Below are positions 24,059 through 33,711 of a stretch of DNA of 64,000 bases, in pieces (position 1 is the stretch's first letter; each line of letters opens with the position of its first letter). The DNA lies in contig NZ_JAYKZY010000001.1 of the NCBI RefSeq assembly GCF_035818615.1, forward strand, positions 226,501 to 290,500, read 5' to 3'. The notes beneath the pieces are model-generated. The model had not been told where the DNA came from. It made no database searches and worked only from the letters and a program-made list of their open reading frames with translations. A program made the translations under genes and the position numbers. The DNA is from Sphingobium sp. CR2-8. Lineage in GTDB: Bacteria > Pseudomonadota > Alphaproteobacteria > Sphingomonadales > Sphingomonadaceae.

Positions 24059-26329
24059 CTATCCGATTGTGATCGATGCCGGTGACAGACCTTTCAGCGA
24101 TCGGCGATGGGCGGCGAGATAGGCCATTTCGATCTTGCGGGCATAGCCGACCGTATCGAACAACGACGCCGTCAGGCGGTTGGCCGCGAGGCGCGCCTTG
24201 ATCGTCGCCAGCTTTGCCTGGTCGTGCGCCAGCGCGATCGCGATGCGCTCATAGTCTGCCTTGTCCAGTGCGATCAACTCGGGAAGGCCGATCGCTGTCA
24301 AGAGGCTGGCGCCGACCCGTGCGGCGAACTGCCGCCCCGCCACCGTCAATACCGGCAGGCCTGCCCATAACGCGTCGCTGGCAGTTGTATGTGCGTTCAC
24401 GGCGAAGCTGTCGAGGAAAAGGTCGGCATGGTAGTGGCGGGCCAGATGGTCGGTATGAGGCAGCTTTTCGGCGAAGACCAGCCGGGCCGGATCAACGCCA
24501 CGCGCCGCCGCTTCCTGCCGCAACCGGGTCTCGACCCACGGGTTGGATCGGATCAGCCAGAGCACGCTGCCCTCGACCTGCGCGAGCAAGCGCATCCATA
24601 TTTCATATTCGTCGGGCCCGATCTTCCAGTTCTGGTTGAAGGAACAGAAAACGAAGCCTTCCGCCGGAAGGCCCATCGCAGTGCGATCGTCCGAACAGGC
24701 GCCGATCGCGCGCTGATCGTCGTTGGGCTGGTAGCTGCCCGGCAGCCGAATGACTTGCTCGCTATAGTGGCGTTCGTCGCCCGGGGGGATCACGACCGCG
24801 TCGGCGATGATATAGTCCAGGAAATTGCCGCCGATCGAGCCGGGGTAACCGAGATAGCCGATCTGTACCGGCGCCATGCGTGCGGCAAATAGTGCGGGCC
24901 GCGCATAGCGCGTATGGCCCTTGAGGTCGATGGCGATGTCCAATTGGTGGGTCCGGACCAGATCGACCGCCTCCGCATCGGTCATCGACCGGATGTCGAA
25001 GAAGCCGTCGAGATGCGCCATGATCTTTCGACGCGCGCCTGCGCCGTCGTCCTCTCCGAAGCTGTAGGCGCGGATTTCGAAACGCTCACGATCGTGGGCG
25101 CGAAGCAGGCCGCCGAGCAGGTGCATCGTGGCATGATCGTGAAAGTCGGCCGAAAAATAGCCGATGCGGATCTTGCCGTCGGTGCGCATTGGCGCGGCAA
25201 TAGCGCTACCGTGCGGGTACGCCGCCGCTTCCACGGCCACCTGAGCGCGCGCCAGATGCTTGGCGGGATCATCCTCGAACGTCAAGGCGATAAAGGGCGG
25301 GATCGGCTCGCAACCGGGCGCCTGGGGCACCGCCAAAGCAGCGAACGCGTCACGCCGGGACCAGTCGACAAGATGCGCTTCGAGGTAGAGTTGCTGGGCC
25401 TGAAGAAAGGTGTCGCCAGGCCGGATTTCCAGCGCGCGTCCGAAGGCTGCATGCGCCTCGTCGAGCGCGCCGACGATCGACAGTGCGCTGCCCAGATTGA
25501 TCAGCGCTTTGCTATCCTGGGCGTCCGCCATCGCAGCCGAGCGGAAAGCAGCGATCGCGGCATCCCTGTCACCTCGGTCCAGTTCCACCGATCCCAAGTT
25601 ATTCCAGGCATCGCCATGGCCCGGCCGGATCGCCAGCGCGCGGCGGTAGCAATCGATCGCAGCGGCATGGTTGCGTCGCTCGCGATGGATGTTGCCAAGA
25701 TTGTAGAGAGCGCTGGCATAGTCGGGCTTGGCTGCGAGCGCCTTTTCCAGATGCGTGACGGCGTCATCCTCCCGCCCCTGATCGTTGAGCAGATTTGCGA
25801 GGTTGTAGTGCGCTTCGGCATAACCGGGCCGGAGCCTGATCGCCTCGCGATAACAGCGTTCGGCTTCCGCCAGCTTGCCCTGCCGCCGCAGTGCGATGCC
25901 GAGGTTGCTCTGGTTGATGGCATCGGCGGCATGGGCCGACAGCGCCGTGCGGAACGCTTGTTCAGCGCGCTGGGGATCGTCGAGAGCGAGCCAGGCCGAC
26001 CCGGCGATACCGTGCAGCGCCGCGACATGGGGGAAGCGTTGCAGCAACGCTTCGGTCAGCCGGACCGCCTGCATGAAATCGCCCTGGGCATAGGCCGCGC
26101 CTGCAGCGGCGACGCCGGTCTGCAGCGCGCTGGCGTCGTCCGCTCCCGCCCCGGTTTCCAATCGCGCCAGACCGTCGGCCGCGCGACGGTTGCCGGGAAA
26201 TTTCGCCAGCACCTCCGACAGCAGGCGCCGCGCCTCCTCGATATCGCCGCGCTTTTCCGCGTTCCTTGCCCTGGAAAAGGCCGCCTCTAATCCCATCGCT
26301 CGATCAATCCCTGATGCATCGCTCGACAT
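24059..26329 (-). CDS. TPR-repeat O-GlcNAc-transferase-like (GT41) glycosyltransferase
   Basis: A 756-residue protein. Residues ~10-315 form a run of tetratricopeptide repeats (for example AEAHYNLANLLNDQGREDDAVTHLEKAL and DAWNNLGSVELDRGDRDAAIAAFR). Residues ~385-740 form the SPINDLY/OGT catalytic domain, with RIGYFSADFHDHATMHL, DIAIDLKGHTRYARP, QIGYLGYPGSIG, FCSFNQNWKIGP and NAHTTASDALWAGLPVLT. GT41 enzymes move a sugar onto protein; in alphaproteobacteria relatives glycosylate flagellin or surface proteins. It is last in a seven-gene minus-strand operon (30 bp after the methyltransferase). The acceptor is unknown. Confidence 0.9.
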   Translation of the reverse strand: MSSDASGIDRAMGLEAAFSRARNAEKRGDIEEARRLLSEVLAKFPGNRRAADGLARLETGAGADDASALQTGVAAAGAAYAQGDFMQAVRLTEALLQRFPHVAALHGIAGSAWLALDDPQRAEQAFRTALSAHAADAINQSNLGIALRRQGKLAEAERCYREAIRLRPGYAEAHYNLANLLNDQGREDDAVTHLEKALAAKPDYASALYNLGNIHRERRNHAAAIDCYRRALAIRPGHGDAWNNLGSVELDRGDRDAAIAAFRSAAMADAQDSKALINLGSALSIVGALDEAHAAFGRALEIRPGDTFLQAQQLYLEAHLVDWSRRDAFAALAVPQAPGCEPIPPFIALTFEDDPAKHLARAQVAVEAAAYPHGSAIAAPMRTDGKIRIGYFSADFHDHATMHLLGGLLRAHDRERFEIRAYSFGEDDGAGARRKIMAHLDGFFDIRSMTDAEAVDLVRTHQLDIAIDLKGHTRYARPALFAARMAPVQIGYLGYPGSIGGNFLDYIIADAVVIPPGDERHYSEQVIRLPGSYQPNDDQRAIGACSDDRTAMGLPAEGFVFCSFNQNWKIGPDEYEIWMRLLAQVEGSVLWLIRSNPWVETRLRQEAAARGVDPARLVFAEKLPHTDHLARHYHADLFLDSFAVNAHTTASDALWAGLPVLTVAGRQFAARVGASLLTAIGLPELIALDKADYERIAIALAHDQAKLATIKARLAANRLTASLFDTVGYARKIEMAYLAAHRRSLKGLSPASITIG

Positions 26330-26359
26330 CAGACTAAGGGGCCGACCGATAAAAGATGG

Positions 26360-27160
26360 TTAAGATTGTCTTGGCGCGGTCGGCCGCTTTCGCGCGACGA
26401 CCGCGATCTCGGCGGCATGCTCGGGGAAAGCGGCGCCCAGTCGGTTCAGCCCGCCGACCATATCGTCGCCGATCATATTGATCACCTGCGCCATCTGGTC
26501 GTTCGCAAAGGGCTTGAACATATAGCCCGAAAAATGCAGATCCTCGAAGCCTGCCTTCTCGACCATGTCCTCCAGTATCAGCCGGTCGAAGACCAGGGGT
26601 TGGCCGAGTTTGACGTTGCGGTCGGACAGGCCTGCGGGGCTACGCAGCAGGCCCATCTCGACTCCCAGCAGGCGATGGAAGGACAGAGCATTGGGGACGC
26701 TGACGAACAGATGCCCCTCCGGTGCGAGCAGCGCATGGGCGGCGCTCAGCATCGCCTGCGGATTGGCCGTCTCATGCAATAGGCCGGACAGAAGGACCGC
26801 ATCATAACGATCCGGCGCGACCGCACGCAGCGCGTCCACCCGATCCTCCAGATAACCGCGGGTCAGCCTTAAGTTCGGACAATCGGCCATCCTTTCCGCG
26901 ATTTTGTCGGCATAGAAGGACGGCTCAACGACCATCCACTGCACGATGGACGAAGCCGCAAGATCCAGGCGATCGATCAGCAGGTCGGGGCCGCATCCCA
27001 CTTCCAGCAGCGTTGCGGGCTGGCATGCGGCCAGGAATTCAAGGCACCGGTCCTGTCGCGCAGTGATCAGGTGCCGCTCGAAATCCATGTCGATAAGATA
27101 GGTTTCGGCATAATCGTCCGCGCCCATCAGCTTGGCGGCGGTGGTAGCGGCGTCAGTCAT
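26360..27160 (-). CDS. SAM-dependent methyltransferase
   Basis: A 266-residue class I methyltransferase. The SAM-binding motif I is LLEVGCGPDLLIDRL (residues ~50-64), followed by the Asp/Val motif (MVVEPSFYAD) and YDAVLLSGLLHE (motif IV region). A C-terminal part has the FKPFANDQMAQVINMIGDD stretch. I take ATG 27160, which overlaps the stop of the upstream FAD gene by 8 bp; the frame is open upstream but inside that gene. It would methylate a sugar or lipid-linked intermediate of the cluster; this is inferred from neighbours only. Confidence 0.85.
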   Translation of the reverse strand: MTDAATTAAKLMGADDYAETYLIDMDFERHLITARQDRCLEFLAACQPATLLEVGCGPDLLIDRLDLAASSIVQWMVVEPSFYADKIAERMADCPNLRLTRGYLEDRVDALRAVAPDRYDAVLLSGLLHETANPQAMLSAAHALLAPEGHLFVSVPNALSFHRLLGVEMGLLRSPAGLSDRNVKLGQPLVFDRLILEDMVEKAGFEDLHFSGYMFKPFANDQMAQVINMIGDDMVGGLNRLGAAFPEHAAEIAVVARKRPTAPRQS

Positions 27161-28514
27161 GGGTATAGGCTCCCGCCATGGCGTCGAGGGTCCGGTCGAT
27201 TTCGCGGATGATCTGGTCCAGGAACGGCGCCCCGCCCGCAGAGCGTCCGGCAAAATGCAGGTTGGTAAAGGAGCACAGCGTCTCGCGGAGTTTCGCAGCC
27301 GCGCGACTGTCGCCAAGGGTCGCGACCGGCACGCTGTTTCGATAGTCGGTGCTGCTCTCATCGATGATCCGCGCGTCCACTGGCAAGGCCCCTGCGCTTG
27401 CGCATTCGGCGACGGCCTCCGCCGCCGCCAGATCGCGCCGATCGCCATCTGCGACCAGATGTTCGAAGCTGACGACGTGCAGGCCTAAAGGCAGTTCGCC
27501 CGGATGGCGGTGGAAGATCGCGCGGAAGAAACGGGCGTCGCGGTTGAAGTTCAGGCAATAGCTTGCCTGATGGCCGGGCGCACCGTCGATCAGGACATGC
27601 GATATGCGCAACTGGCGAAATAGCGGCGAAGGGGGCACCGCCAGTCCCACCGCCTCCGCGATGCGCGAGGGGGCCGTCGTGCAGAGCAGTTGGTCGATGT
27701 CCAGTCGCTCGCCGGACCGCAGGATGATCGCGCGGACTCGGCCATGGTCGGCAACGATCCGGTCCAGTCCATCTTCCAGAATGAAGCGCACACCCGCGTG
27801 TGCCAGGCTGGCATGCAGGGCATCGATCCATGTCGATATGCCGCCTGCGCTTGGTCGCAGGAAGGGGCGGTTGGCCCCTGCAGGCAGGTCGGCATGACGC
27901 GCATGGGCGACCCGGCCGGACAGGGCGGGATCCTCCAGCAGTGCGGCAGTCGCCGCACTGTCGCCCAGGATGATCCGTCGCGGCACGAACCACTGCACCG
28001 CCTTTGCGTCTAATTCAGCCAATGCCCTGCCAAACAGACCGTGCACGGCGTCCTGGATCAGGCCATGAGCCAAGGTCGGACCATAGTGGCCAACAGCATA
28101 ATCCAGCGCGGATGCAGGAGCCTCGTCCCCTTGCCTCGCCCCGCGCATCTCTGCAATCACGCCGTGTAGCGCCTCGCCCAGCATAGTGGCGTCCAGGCAG
28201 GAATTTTCCGGATTGAAGCGACCAGCGGTGATGGCCCCTTCACGGGGCCAACCATCCAAATGGGACCAGTCGAAGGCAAAGTCCGGACGATGGAAGAGCA
28301 ACCCGTCCAGCCGCGCATCGCCGGTCGCCACCGGCAACCGCAAGCCCGCGTCCAGTATAAAGGAGTAGCCACCCAACTCTACCTTGGTCGAGTGCCACAG
28401 GCCGCCGACGCCCTTGCTCGCTTCGATCACGGCCACATCCCGCCCGCGCGCATGGGCCAGCGCCGCGCCGACAAGGCCCGCGATACCGCCGCCGATGATG
28501 GCGAGCGCCGTCAT
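27153..28514 (-). CDS. FAD-dependent amine-oxidase/protoporphyrinogen-oxidase-like protein
   Basis: A 453-residue flavoprotein. It opens with the dinucleotide-binding fold AIIGGGIAGLVGAALAHARG and VAVIEASKGVGGLWHS, and ends with a FAD-closing FAGRSAGGAPFLDQIIREID segment. Sugar-mutase and desaturase-like members occur in polysaccharide clusters. It overlaps the GNAT gene by 4 bp (ATGA) and the methyltransferase gene by 8 bp, so it is firmly in the operon. The reaction cannot be named from sequence; a role in modifying a sugar intermediate is inference. Confidence 0.82.
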   Translation of the reverse strand: MTALAIIGGGIAGLVGAALAHARGRDVAVIEASKGVGGLWHSTKVELGGYSFILDAGLRLPVATGDARLDGLLFHRPDFAFDWSHLDGWPREGAITAGRFNPENSCLDATMLGEALHGVIAEMRGARQGDEAPASALDYAVGHYGPTLAHGLIQDAVHGLFGRALAELDAKAVQWFVPRRIILGDSAATAALLEDPALSGRVAHARHADLPAGANRPFLRPSAGGISTWIDALHASLAHAGVRFILEDGLDRIVADHGRVRAIILRSGERLDIDQLLCTTAPSRIAEAVGLAVPPSPLFRQLRISHVLIDGAPGHQASYCLNFNRDARFFRAIFHRHPGELPLGLHVVSFEHLVADGDRRDLAAAEAVAECASAGALPVDARIIDESSTDYRNSVPVATLGDSRAAAKLRETLCSFTNLHFAGRSAGGAPFLDQIIREIDRTLDAMAGAYTHD

Positions 28515-29509
28515 GCGAAACCCGCGTCCACGCGTGCGAGCAGGGCGAGATCCACGTCAAAATGCCAGTGCACGCAGACGCCCGCGCCGAACCGCAATTT
28601 CTGTTTCAGCAAGCCAGTATTGACCCCATAACCATCCGACAAACTGTTGATACCGAACGAAAATACTCTGCATCCGTCGGCCTTCGCCTGCTCCATCACG
28701 GCGCTCAGCAGATAATCCACCGCGCCCATGGCCCGGCCCCGTTCGTTGGACGCGATATATTGGGTGTGCACGGCGCGATGATTATAGGCGATGTACCATG
28801 TTCCGGCGATCATGTCCCCGTCTGGCCCGATAGCCAGCCACAGCGCATTTTCCCCCACGATCCGATCGCGCAGCGACAGCATGTCGGCCAGGCTGTGCAC
28901 GGGCACGGCATCATGCCGTGACGCCAGATTGGCCGACAACAGGTTATGGAAAGCGATCCAGTCCGCCTCGCTTTCTGTTTGCCGCACGGCCACGCCCTTG
29001 CGCGCCGCCGCCGTGATGGACGCCCGCCGCTTGGGCGACATGCGATGATCCTGCTCCAGCCGCACGAAGTTCCAAAGGTCGCTGCGCCGCACCGTGCCGA
29101 CGCGCATCAAGAGGCGAAGGTCGCTCTCGTCAAACTGGCCGCCGAAGATCGCCGGCACGCTTTTGTAGATCATCCGGCGATAGCCCCGGTCAAGGAGCAG
29201 CCGCGCAATATCTGAAAGCAGGCCGGCGCGAGTGGCGGGATCGATCCGGTCCTCAATCAGCCCGCCGAATGTACTGCCAGGATGCGACACGGCCACGTCC
29301 GCCTCGACGGGCGAGCGGGCGAGGGGTAGCACGGCTTGCAGCCGAACGTCGGCTTCTCGCCAGACGCACAGGCTTTCATCCTGAAAACGGTCGCCGTGAT
29401 AGGCCAGGAACCGGCGGCTATGCATCACCGTTCCGCCGTTGCTCCGTCCGATCAGATCATCCCACAGCGCATCATGCCGCGCGTCGTGGAGTGCGATGCT
29501 ATGCGACAT
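28511..29509 (-). CDS. GNAT/FemAB-like acyltransferase
   Basis: A 332-residue protein with a FemAB/GNAT-type fold: LPLARSPVEADVAVSHPGSTFGGLIED near the N-terminus, a central segment (RRMIYKSVPAIF, then MSPKRRASITAAARKGVAVRQ) and a C-terminal AIGPDGDMIAGTWYI, MGAVDYLLSAVMEQAKADG acyltransferase block. I take ATG 29509 (MSHSIALHD), which overlaps the upstream gene by 11 bp. It may acylate an amino-sugar made by the DegT aminotransferase encoded in the same operon. The acyl donor is unknown. Confidence 0.78.
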   Translation of the reverse strand: MSHSIALHDARHDALWDDLIGRSNGGTVMHSRRFLAYHGDRFQDESLCVWREADVRLQAVLPLARSPVEADVAVSHPGSTFGGLIEDRIDPATRAGLLSDIARLLLDRGYRRMIYKSVPAIFGGQFDESDLRLLMRVGTVRRSDLWNFVRLEQDHRMSPKRRASITAAARKGVAVRQTESEADWIAFHNLLSANLASRHDAVPVHSLADMLSLRDRIVGENALWLAIGPDGDMIAGTWYIAYNHRAVHTQYIASNERGRAMGAVDYLLSAVMEQAKADGCRVFSFGINSLSDGYGVNTGLLKQKLRFGAGVCVHWHFDVDLALLARVDAGFA

Positions 29510-31160
29510 GACCCATGGCCTCGTCCGGCTGCTCCTCGTCGAACGCGCCCGCAATAGCCGATAGATGGCCAGCCGGACCTTCCTGTCCGTTCGCGTGAAG
29601 CATGCGCGCAGTCAGGCGCAGCCAGTCGGGAAAGCTTTCCTGTCCCAGCCAGTGGATCGACGGCCAGTCGCCTGACCGCGCCTCCATCAGCCCTTCTTCC
29701 CCGAAATGCACGTCATGCGGGGATCCCGACAGCAGCCAGAGCGCGCGCCGAACGGCGACATGGGGTGTTTCCGGCACCAGTTCCAGCAACGCCGCGCACA
29801 TCGGCTGATCGTTGCGGATACCGCAGATCAGCAGCATCCAGGCCAGCTCACACGGGTCCATCAACCCGAAGCTGTAGAGGGGTGCGGCTGGCGTGCCGCC
29901 GACCTCTACGCCCGCGCGCCAGCTTATGAGGCGCGCCGCTTCATCCAGGTCGCCGTCCAGCATCGCAATCACGCCGCTCAGGAAGCGCGGCTCGGCGATA
30001 TGGCCGATCCATTCAAGCGACTGCGCCAACCGCCGCTGCGCGCCGGACCGGTCCCCGTCGGTCAGGATGGCGACCGTCGCGTCTTCCAATATCGCCGACA
30101 TCGGCGTGTGCGGGATCGTCAGGTCCGCGATGGACGACCCGCAGCCCGCCGCAGACACCTTGCGGAAGCGGCCGAACCGCTCGGTCTGCTGCGGCACCTC
30201 ATCGGCGGCGCAGGTCGCGCGGCATTCGAACCAATCGAGGATATGCGTCCAGTGCGCCCGCGTATAGCGCCCGTGAACCAGATCGTGCCCAGCCTTGCGG
30301 ATGCGCTCATAATGCGCGGGGTCGGCCGATACGTCCTTCATCCGCTGGTACAGGTCCGGCCCCTCCCCCAGCAGGCAATTTTCCATATCCACGAAACCGA
30401 GGGCCTTCACCGTCTCGGAATCGGGCGCGACCAGCACTGCGCCGGCCGCCGGTATCTCCAGATGCTTGCGCACGACATAGTCCAGCCGGGTGGTGTCGGC
30501 GATGGCATAGTGCGACGCGGACAGCAGTCGCGCATATTTCTCATCCCGCGCCTCGAACGGGTTGACGGTGCCCGCAGCATAGCCCGGATGCGGGTAGATC
30601 AGCGTCGGAATGTGATGCGGCATTTCCTCGGTGATCTTCGCCCGCCAGGGATAGAAGGACGGGTAAAGATGACCGCCGAATATGCTGACCGGAATCGTTT
30701 TTTCCAGTTGATGGTCGCGGAAGACGGTGTCGTCGATAAACAGCGGGATGACGAAGCAATCATAGCGGGCGAGTTCCGGCATCTGCTGCAAATGTTCGAT
30801 CCCGCAGAATACCGTGTCCGCGCCATAGTCGGCCAGCGCCCGCAGGATATGCGGCCGCGCCGGATCATGGGGATCGCAATTGAAGAAGAAGGCGCGCGGG
30901 ATGTGCGGATAGGCAAGGGCATTCTTTACGCGCGTACGGATGGGTCGGACCCAGTGCACGGCGTCGTAGATGACGAAATCGGGCCGAACCCGGCCGCAGA
31001 CTTCTTCGAAATCGAAATCCCCTTCGATCGTACTGACGTCGCAATGCAGAGCAAGCGCATGGACCCATTCGTCGGAAATGGCGCGCAGGAAGGGCGCGGC
31101 ATCGGCGTTCACCTGCGGGCGCACGCACAAGGCACGGCGGCGAGGGCGAGGGTCAGCCAT
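29499..31160 (-). CDS. Glycosyltransferase (family 1/CgeB-like) with C-terminal extension
   Basis: A 553-residue protein. The first ~330 residues look like a CgeB/DUF3880-type glycosyltransferase: RPDFVIYDAVHWVRP, RAFFFNCDPHDPARPH, VSIFGGHLYPSFYPWRAKI and IPAAGAVLVAPDSE, HYERIRKAGHDLVHGRYTRAHWTHILDWFE. The remaining ~220 residues are helical and unlike any domain I recognise; they mention no motif. It overlaps the aminotransferase gene by 8 bp and the acyltransferase by 11 bp. It should add a sugar to the cluster's glycan. Confidence 0.72.
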   Translation of the reverse strand: MADPRPRRRALCVRPQVNADAAPFLRAISDEWVHALALHCDVSTIEGDFDFEEVCGRVRPDFVIYDAVHWVRPIRTRVKNALAYPHIPRAFFFNCDPHDPARPHILRALADYGADTVFCGIEHLQQMPELARYDCFVIPLFIDDTVFRDHQLEKTIPVSIFGGHLYPSFYPWRAKITEEMPHHIPTLIYPHPGYAAGTVNPFEARDEKYARLLSASHYAIADTTRLDYVVRKHLEIPAAGAVLVAPDSETVKALGFVDMENCLLGEGPDLYQRMKDVSADPAHYERIRKAGHDLVHGRYTRAHWTHILDWFECRATCAADEVPQQTERFGRFRKVSAAGCGSSIADLTIPHTPMSAILEDATVAILTDGDRSGAQRRLAQSLEWIGHIAEPRFLSGVIAMLDGDLDEAARLISWRAGVEVGGTPAAPLYSFGLMDPCELAWMLLICGIRNDQPMCAALLELVPETPHVAVRRALWLLSGSPHDVHFGEEGLMEARSGDWPSIHWLGQESFPDWLRLTARMLHANGQEGPAGHLSAIAGAFDEEQPDEAMGHVA

Positions 31161-32283
31161 AGGGATCCTTCTGAAAAAACGCGGTGACCGCGTTGATCAC
31201 GCGGTCCTGTTGATCGATGGTCATCCCGGCAAAGAGCGGCAGGCTGATGCCATTGGCCGCGAAATCTTCGGTCACCGGGAAGCCGCGTATGGGCGTGGGC
31301 AGATCGGCGAAACAAGGCTGACGGTGCAGGGGAATGGGATAATGCCGCCCGGTAGCGATGCCGTTGTCCGCCAGATGCGCGCGCAGCGCCTCGCTTGTTT
31401 CGCTTCGCACGACATAGAGATGGAAGACATGGTCGTAATGGACGACGGTGGGCAGATTGAGCGGGAGGCCCGCGAAAGCGAGCTGATAGCGCGCCGCCAG
31501 CATCCGCCGCTGATCGGTCCATTCATCCAGTAGCGGCAGCTTGTGCCCCAGCACCAGCCCCTGGATGCCATCCATGCGATAGTTGAAGCCGACCCGATCG
31601 TGAACATAGCGCTGGCTTTGGCCATGATCGCGCAAGGCGCGGAGTAAGGCCGCATCCTCCGCATCGTCAGTGATGATCAAGCCGCCTTCGCCCGCGCCGC
31701 CCAGATTCTTGCCCGGATAGAAACTGAAGCATCCCATGCGACCAATTGTGCCAACGGCTCGGCCGCCATGGCGCGCGCCAATCGCCTGCGCAGCATCTTC
31801 GATCACCATCAGGTCATGCTCGCGCGCGAAGGATGCGACCGCGTCCATGTCGGCGGGCTGGCCATAGAGATGCACGGGGATGATCGCCCGCACGCCCTCT
31901 TCCATCCGCAGCGCCGTGTCGGCCATGTCGATGGTCCCGGTTGCGGACTCGACATCACAGAAAATCGGCACCGCGCCCGCATAGATCAGGCCCCAGACGG
32001 TGCCGACGAAGGTGTTGGAAGGAACCAAAACCTTGTCGCCCCTGCCGATCCCACCGGCGACCACCGCCAGGTGCAGCGCCGCGCTGCCGCTGCTGACGGC
32101 GACGGCATGGGCAGCGCCCAGATAGTCGCCGATCCTCGCTTCGAAATCCGAAACCCAGTCACCCAGGCAAAAGGCGCTAGCGGCGAAAAGGCGCTCCATG
32201 TCCGGCATCACGGCGTCGCGGATGCGGTCCCATTGGGGGGACAGGTCCATGAAAGGCACCGTGGCTGATGGCATGATGTCCAA
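31153..32283 (-). CDS. DegT/DnrJ/EryC1/StrS sugar aminotransferase
   Basis: A 376-residue PLP enzyme of normal family length. It has GSAALHLAVVAGGIGRGDKVLVPSNTFVGT (cofactor phosphate region), VIEDAAQAIGARHGGR with the Asp that contacts the PLP ring, and SFYPGKNLGG with the Schiff-base lysine. The family makes nucleotide-linked amino sugars from keto-sugars. Its partner is the Gfo/Idh dehydrogenase encoded 15 bp upstream, a pair known from 3-amino sugar routes (WbpB/WbpE and WlbA/WlbC types). The exact sugar is not readable. Confidence 0.92.
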   Translation of the reverse strand: MDIMPSATVPFMDLSPQWDRIRDAVMPDMERLFAASAFCLGDWVSDFEARIGDYLGAAHAVAVSSGSAALHLAVVAGGIGRGDKVLVPSNTFVGTVWGLIYAGAVPIFCDVESATGTIDMADTALRMEEGVRAIIPVHLYGQPADMDAVASFAREHDLMVIEDAAQAIGARHGGRAVGTIGRMGCFSFYPGKNLGGAGEGGLIITDDAEDAALLRALRDHGQSQRYVHDRVGFNYRMDGIQGLVLGHKLPLLDEWTDQRRMLAARYQLAFAGLPLNLPTVVHYDHVFHLYVVRSETSEALRAHLADNGIATGRHYPIPLHRQPCFADLPTPIRGFPVTEDFAANGISLPLFAGMTIDQQDRVINAVTAFFQKDPYG

Positions 32284-32298
32284 CTCCCGAACGCCGGA

Positions 32299-33330
32299 TC
32301 AGGCGATCTTCTTGACCGGCGCGACGATGGCATCCACTCGTCGCAGGCTGGCGTCGAGCCGGGCCTGCGCCATCTCCAATGTCTTCACGATCGACAGGCC
32401 GAAATGCCCGTCGGTCCGGCACCGCTCCTGGCCCAGGATGACGCGGCGGAAATGCTCGACCACCGCGACCAGCGGTTCCGGTCCGGCGACGCGGGGCGAG
32501 GTGACGGAGCCGATGCGATAGCTGGGCAGCAGATCGCCGCGCTCATGCTGCGGCTGGAAGGCGATGCCGCTGTCGTAGATCTTGATCGGCTCGTCGCGAT
32601 TAAGGTCGTCCCACACCACCATTTGCTCACTGCCACCGATGGCGATGCGCCGGACCTTCACCGGCGACATCCAGCTCAAGTTCAAATGGGCGATGAGATT
32701 GCCGGGATAATGCAGCGTCAGATAGGCGATGTCCGCCGATCCATGTCCGAAATGCCGATAGCCCGATGCCTCGACATCGATCGGCTCGCAGCCAAATAGA
32801 TAGGTGATGATCGACAGGTCATGGGGGGCGAGATCCCACACGACGTTCACATCCGGCTGAAACAGGCCGAGATTGACACGCTGACTGTCGAAATAGGAGA
32901 TGCGGCCCAGTGCGCCGCCATGGACCAGCTGCCCCAATTGCATCACGGCGGGATGGAACAGGAAGGTATGATCGACCATAAGCGTCAGTCCGCGCTTCTC
33001 CGCGCGGGCGATCAGGTCGGCGGCCTCATCTACCGACCCGCACATCGGTTTTTCCATCATCACATGTTTGCCCGCGTCCAGCGCCGAGCGCGCTATGCTA
33101 TAGTGCGACGCGACTGGTGTCGCGATCACTATGACATCGATCGCGGGATCGGCCATCACTGCCGCCGGATCATTATGCACCGCCAGTTTCGGATGCGACA
33201 GCGCCAGTTCATCGCGCAGCCCCGGCCGCAAGTCGACCACGGCTTTGAGTGCCAGATGCGGATTGTTCGACAGGACGCGGAATATGTTCCGACCCCAATA
33301 TCCCATTCCGAACAAAGCCACGTTGAGCAT
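32299..33330 (-). CDS. Gfo/Idh/MocA-family sugar dehydrogenase
   Basis: A 343-residue oxidoreductase. The NAD(P)-binding fold is VALFGMGYWGRNIFRVL near the N-terminus, followed by VIVIATPVASHYSIARSALDAGKHVMMEKPM, the family's EKP motif. I take ATG 33330, preceded by GAAGGAA; the frame runs upstream to 33381 without a better site. It is the first gene of the operon and would oxidise a nucleotide sugar to the keto form used by the DegT aminotransferase. The promoter must lie in 33331-33490, where I see no clear boxes. Confidence 0.9.
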   Translation of the reverse strand: MLNVALFGMGYWGRNIFRVLSNNPHLALKAVVDLRPGLRDELALSHPKLAVHNDPAAVMADPAIDVIVIATPVASHYSIARSALDAGKHVMMEKPMCGSVDEAADLIARAEKRGLTLMVDHTFLFHPAVMQLGQLVHGGALGRISYFDSQRVNLGLFQPDVNVVWDLAPHDLSIITYLFGCEPIDVEASGYRHFGHGSADIAYLTLHYPGNLIAHLNLSWMSPVKVRRIAIGGSEQMVVWDDLNRDEPIKIYDSGIAFQPQHERGDLLPSYRIGSVTSPRVAGPEPLVAVVEHFRRVILGQERCRTDGHFGLSIVKTLEMAQARLDASLRRVDAIVAPVKKIA

Positions 33331-33492
33331 AGATTCCTTCACCCCTGCGATCGCCACAGCCTGTCGACCCCAATAGCGCAATGTCGACGTCCATGGTTAA
33401 TAAATGGTTTATTGGGGAACGACTGAGGCAAGGAAACGCCGGAACGGCGGACATCGGCCTCAAAGGCGTAACCCGTGTGTGTTGACATGGCC

Positions 33493-33625
33493 CTACCGAT
33501 AAATGCCGCTGACAAAGCGACATGGTGGCAATCCGGTCCAGGTCTTGAAGGCACGATTGAGCGTCGGCGAATCGGAATAGCCGGGTGCTTGCGCCACGTG
33601 CTCAAGCGCCAAGCTCCGGTCCTGA
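33493..33625 (-). pseudogene. AraC-type regulator remnant, split by IS66
   Basis: On the minus strand the residues left of the IS66 element read EHVAQAPGYSDSPTLNRAF and KTWTGLPPCRFVSGIYR, then a stop at 33493-33495: the second helix-turn-helix of an AraC regulator. Across the IS66 insertion the same frame continues at 38888-38941 (LSAFAARGWLE, then AQDRSLAL) once one copy of the GGTCCTGA duplication is removed. No N-terminal domain is found upstream, so the gene was already incomplete or decayed before or after the insertion. Confidence 0.75.
33618..33625. repeat. Target-site duplication of outer IS66, left
   Basis: GGTCCTGA immediately before the outer element; repeated exactly at 38880-38887. 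Confidence 0.92.
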
Positions 33626-33711
33626 GTACGCCTCCGTTGAGAGTCGCCTTCCCCCGGGCGTGATGGACCGCTCTTAAGTTCGCTCTTGAGAGCGGTCGTA
33701 GGAGCGGTTTT

